The position numbers and the translations under genes are program-made. A DNA stretch of 64,000 nt from Anseranas semipalmata. Taxonomy: Eukaryota; Chordata; Aves; Anseriformes; Anseranatidae. A model generated the notes under the pieces. It was not told where the DNA came from and did no database searches. It saw only the letters and a program-made list of their open reading frames with translations. Positions 61,801 to 64,000 of the stretch are shown here, piece by piece. Every line of letters starts with the position of its first letter. The stretch's first letter is position 1. Location of the stretch: positions 315,854-379,853 of the forward strand of contig VXAA01003134.1 of NCBI GenBank assembly GCA_013399115.1, in the 5' to 3' direction.

Positions 61801-64000
61801 GCTGGCACAAGGAAAACAGCAGAAGCATACAAGTAGACGTGTGCTTATTAAATTAAAGCATATGAAAATGTTGTAACAAGCATTGCATAGTCATAGTAGA
61901 AATTTGATGCTTATCTGGATTCCTGCTGTGAGGGATTTACAGCAAAGACTTTTTTTTTTGTTAATTTTATATTAAACTGTGGCAATACAGTGCTAACACT
62001 TAATTGGGCTCTTACTTTCTACTACTGTAATTTGATGAAGTAACCTTAAGCCTCATGATAGGCAGTTCACTGAAGTCAGAAGTAAAAGGAATAGCTGCAA
62101 TATTAACAAGACAATGATGTAAGCCATTGTCCGATTTCTTTACTTCCCCCCCTCACAGTGGATTTAATCATGCAACATTTAATGTATTTTTTATGCCACG
62201 TTTGATAAAAGATTTGCAGAGGATGTTTAAACTTTATGAAGTATTGAAAATAAATAGAAGGTATCAAAAGAGTATTTAGAGTCTATAGTAAAAATTAATC
62301 TTTACACTGCACTCTGGTTATGTTCTCTCAGCATTGTTTTTAATTTGTTTTACGGTTCCAGTGTCTCAGAATTCACACAGACTAGTGCTGTAAACCCCAT
62401 ACAAGCTTACATAAAAATGATTAATACCGCTTCACTTCTGCAATGTACACACTGTATACCTTCAGCTAGGTGAGAGAATTTGAACTCTCATAAGCAAACC
62501 CCTTCCTCTAAGAACCTGGAGCTATTACAGCATATTATGGCAGGCACTGTTAGAAAGGAATTCTTTATTTATTTTTAATCTCCATTAGAAAGACTATGAC
62601 AAGATTTGAAAAATAGAAATAAGTTTAAAAAGGCTAAGACAAAGACACTTGAATGTATCTTGATTCTTAACTTGATTACTTAGAGAACCATAGATTCAAC
62701 ATGATTGTCCTACACTATTAGAAATATTTCATCTGATTTTATTAAGTAAAAAGAAATTTTGAAGCACAAGGAGAGGACAAAGGTCTTTGGAGGCCTTTTA
62801 TTACGTACTAACATGTCATATAGCAATTAGTTTTTTAATAAGGGTATTCAACTAATGCTTTATAGTAAAGCCTAATCACAACTTAAGATAAAACATTTTA
62901 TTTAAGACAAAACTTCATGGTAAGAACAGGGTGAGAAATCAAAAATCTGGAAGGGTCATTAGAAGGGAGGAAAGGAAAGAAGCCCAACAAACTACACAAC
63001 TAAATCAAGAGTCAAGTCCAAATTGGACTACATCTAGTTTGAAAGATATAGAAAGTTTGCAAATTAGTTGCTTGCTGTGTGGACAATACCATCTGAAAAA
63101 TGAGTTGGTAGAGGAAATGTGTTTAGAAAAAAACAAAAAACAAAAACAAAACACAAAAAGGAAGAAAAAAACACAGCCAAAGCAAAGATACAAAAACATG
63201 AGTGACATGGGATTTTGACCTGTTCAGAATTCAGAGAACTTATGTCTGAATTAAGATTGATGGCAGGCACCTTTACATCAACCTTCAGAAGTTGTGAGAA
63301 GAACAAAGCCACACTGAAGCGGAAGGGTGAAAAATTGACAAGAATGGTTCCAAGCTGCCTAGCACGTGGAATAGAGAGTAAGATAGGACAGTACTGCATG
63401 TCAGTTTTTAGTGCTCTAGTACACTTTCTAAAGTCTTCCAGAGGATAGCTTAAAAGCATAAAAGTTATGAGGCAATTAAAGGTGTAGAAAGATGACTAAG
63501 GGGATTGACATAAAAGTGTTATCAAGCTAAGTGTCTAACTCTTTCTGACCAAACCTTGCATTGGTCACAGTCTTGCAGTGGAATTACTTAGATCTCTCTA
63601 CAATAAAATCCATTGAAACATCGGAGGTATTTTAATGCAGAAAAACTTAGTTTAATTTAAATAAAAGCTGGGAACTTTTCCAATAAAGAAAAGTCACAGC
63701 ACCCACAAAGATAGGACTAGGAATGTTTGCACAGAAATCACCTCCTGCCTACTATATCCTAACTTGTAAAGACTTTTTTTTTTTTCCTCCAAACCATGAA
63801 ATGATTTTTTCGGTGGCAGCAAATTCTGCCTAGTGTGTTCAAGTCCCTAGAAAATTCTTCAAAACCTTCTGAAGCCTCACTAGCTGGCACTATTCCTTGC
63901 TACAGCCTCACAGTTCCACTACATGAAGTATAGGCTCACAAATTTGTCTTACGATTCTCTTCTTGCCCAATGTACCCTGCAGTTTCTGAAACCTCTTTTT

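Larger units (their letters stand above)
53350..64000. other. Unique AT-rich noncoding DNA
   Basis: No gene is supported in the last 10.6 kb. It has a (TC)n tract at 55242-55285, an 18-base tandem duplication at 58813-58848, A/T runs at about 57844-57866 and 63127-63170, and an overlapping GATCAGCTGATCAGCTG palindromic motif at 61712-61728. ORFs at 62931-63218 (Lys-rich from A-rich DNA), 63064-63459 and 63215-63448 overlap on opposite strands and are taken as chance. Confidence 0.7.

Noticed and set aside
62931..63459. Lys-rich ORF and neighbouring ORFs on both strands near the window end
   Set aside because: The Lys/Gln run comes from A-rich sequence at 63127-63170, and open frames overlap on opposite strands without motifs. 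No retroviral or transposon protein signature was recognised.
1..64000. CRISPR arrays, operons, tRNA genes, endogenous viral genes
   Set aside because: None is visible. Direct repeats are few, short and unevenly spaced, no tRNA-like T-loop signature was noticed, and no viral protein motif was recognised in any frame.

Overview
This window looks like an intergenic or intronic stretch of a bird genome. The main evidence is three fragments of CR1 LINE 3' ends, at about 9.2, 13.6 and 52.2 kb; CR1 is the dominant retroposon of birds and is also found in other sauropsids. The rest fits: AT-rich sequence, few CpGs, very few interspersed repeats, short simple repeats, assembly gaps inside microsatellite and homopolymer tracts, and no long open reading frame (the longest is about 145 codons, with no recognisable protein). 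A non-avian sauropsid cannot be fully excluded.

Layout. 0-9 kb: unique AT-rich DNA with a TA/CA microsatellite broken by a 72-base gap. 9-14 kb: a possible coding exon at 8988-9102, a decayed CR1 relic just after it, and a clearer minus-strand CR1 3' end at 13.56-13.73 kb. 14-28 kb: unique DNA with an unusual CpG-retaining patch at 16.8-17.5 kb, then a second possible exon at 27960-28107 that would encode a piece with three N-glycosylation sequons and three cysteines. 28-44 kb: unique DNA, an (AAT)n tract and a weaker exon candidate at 38.34 kb. 44-48 kb: a 3'-truncated U2 snRNA pseudogene (minus strand), a cluster of AT-rich near-palindromic repeats at 46.1 kb, an inverted repeat at 46.35 kb, and a GC-rich block at 47.0-47.4 kb that stands out from its surroundings and carries a consensus splice donor on the minus strand. 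48-64 kb: a plus-strand CR1 3' end at 52.15 kb, a 51-base exon-like segment with very good splice signals at 53.3 kb, and simple repeats.

No gene can be named. The exon candidates rest only on splice signals plus an open frame. In 64 kb read on both strands several such combinations are expected by chance, and their reading phases do not chain into one transcript, so they should be treated as hypotheses. I found no operon, CRISPR array, tRNA, viral open reading frame or other self-contained system. The plainest description is a sparsely populated avian gene desert or set of large introns, with a few spots that deserve a conservation or RNA-seq check.
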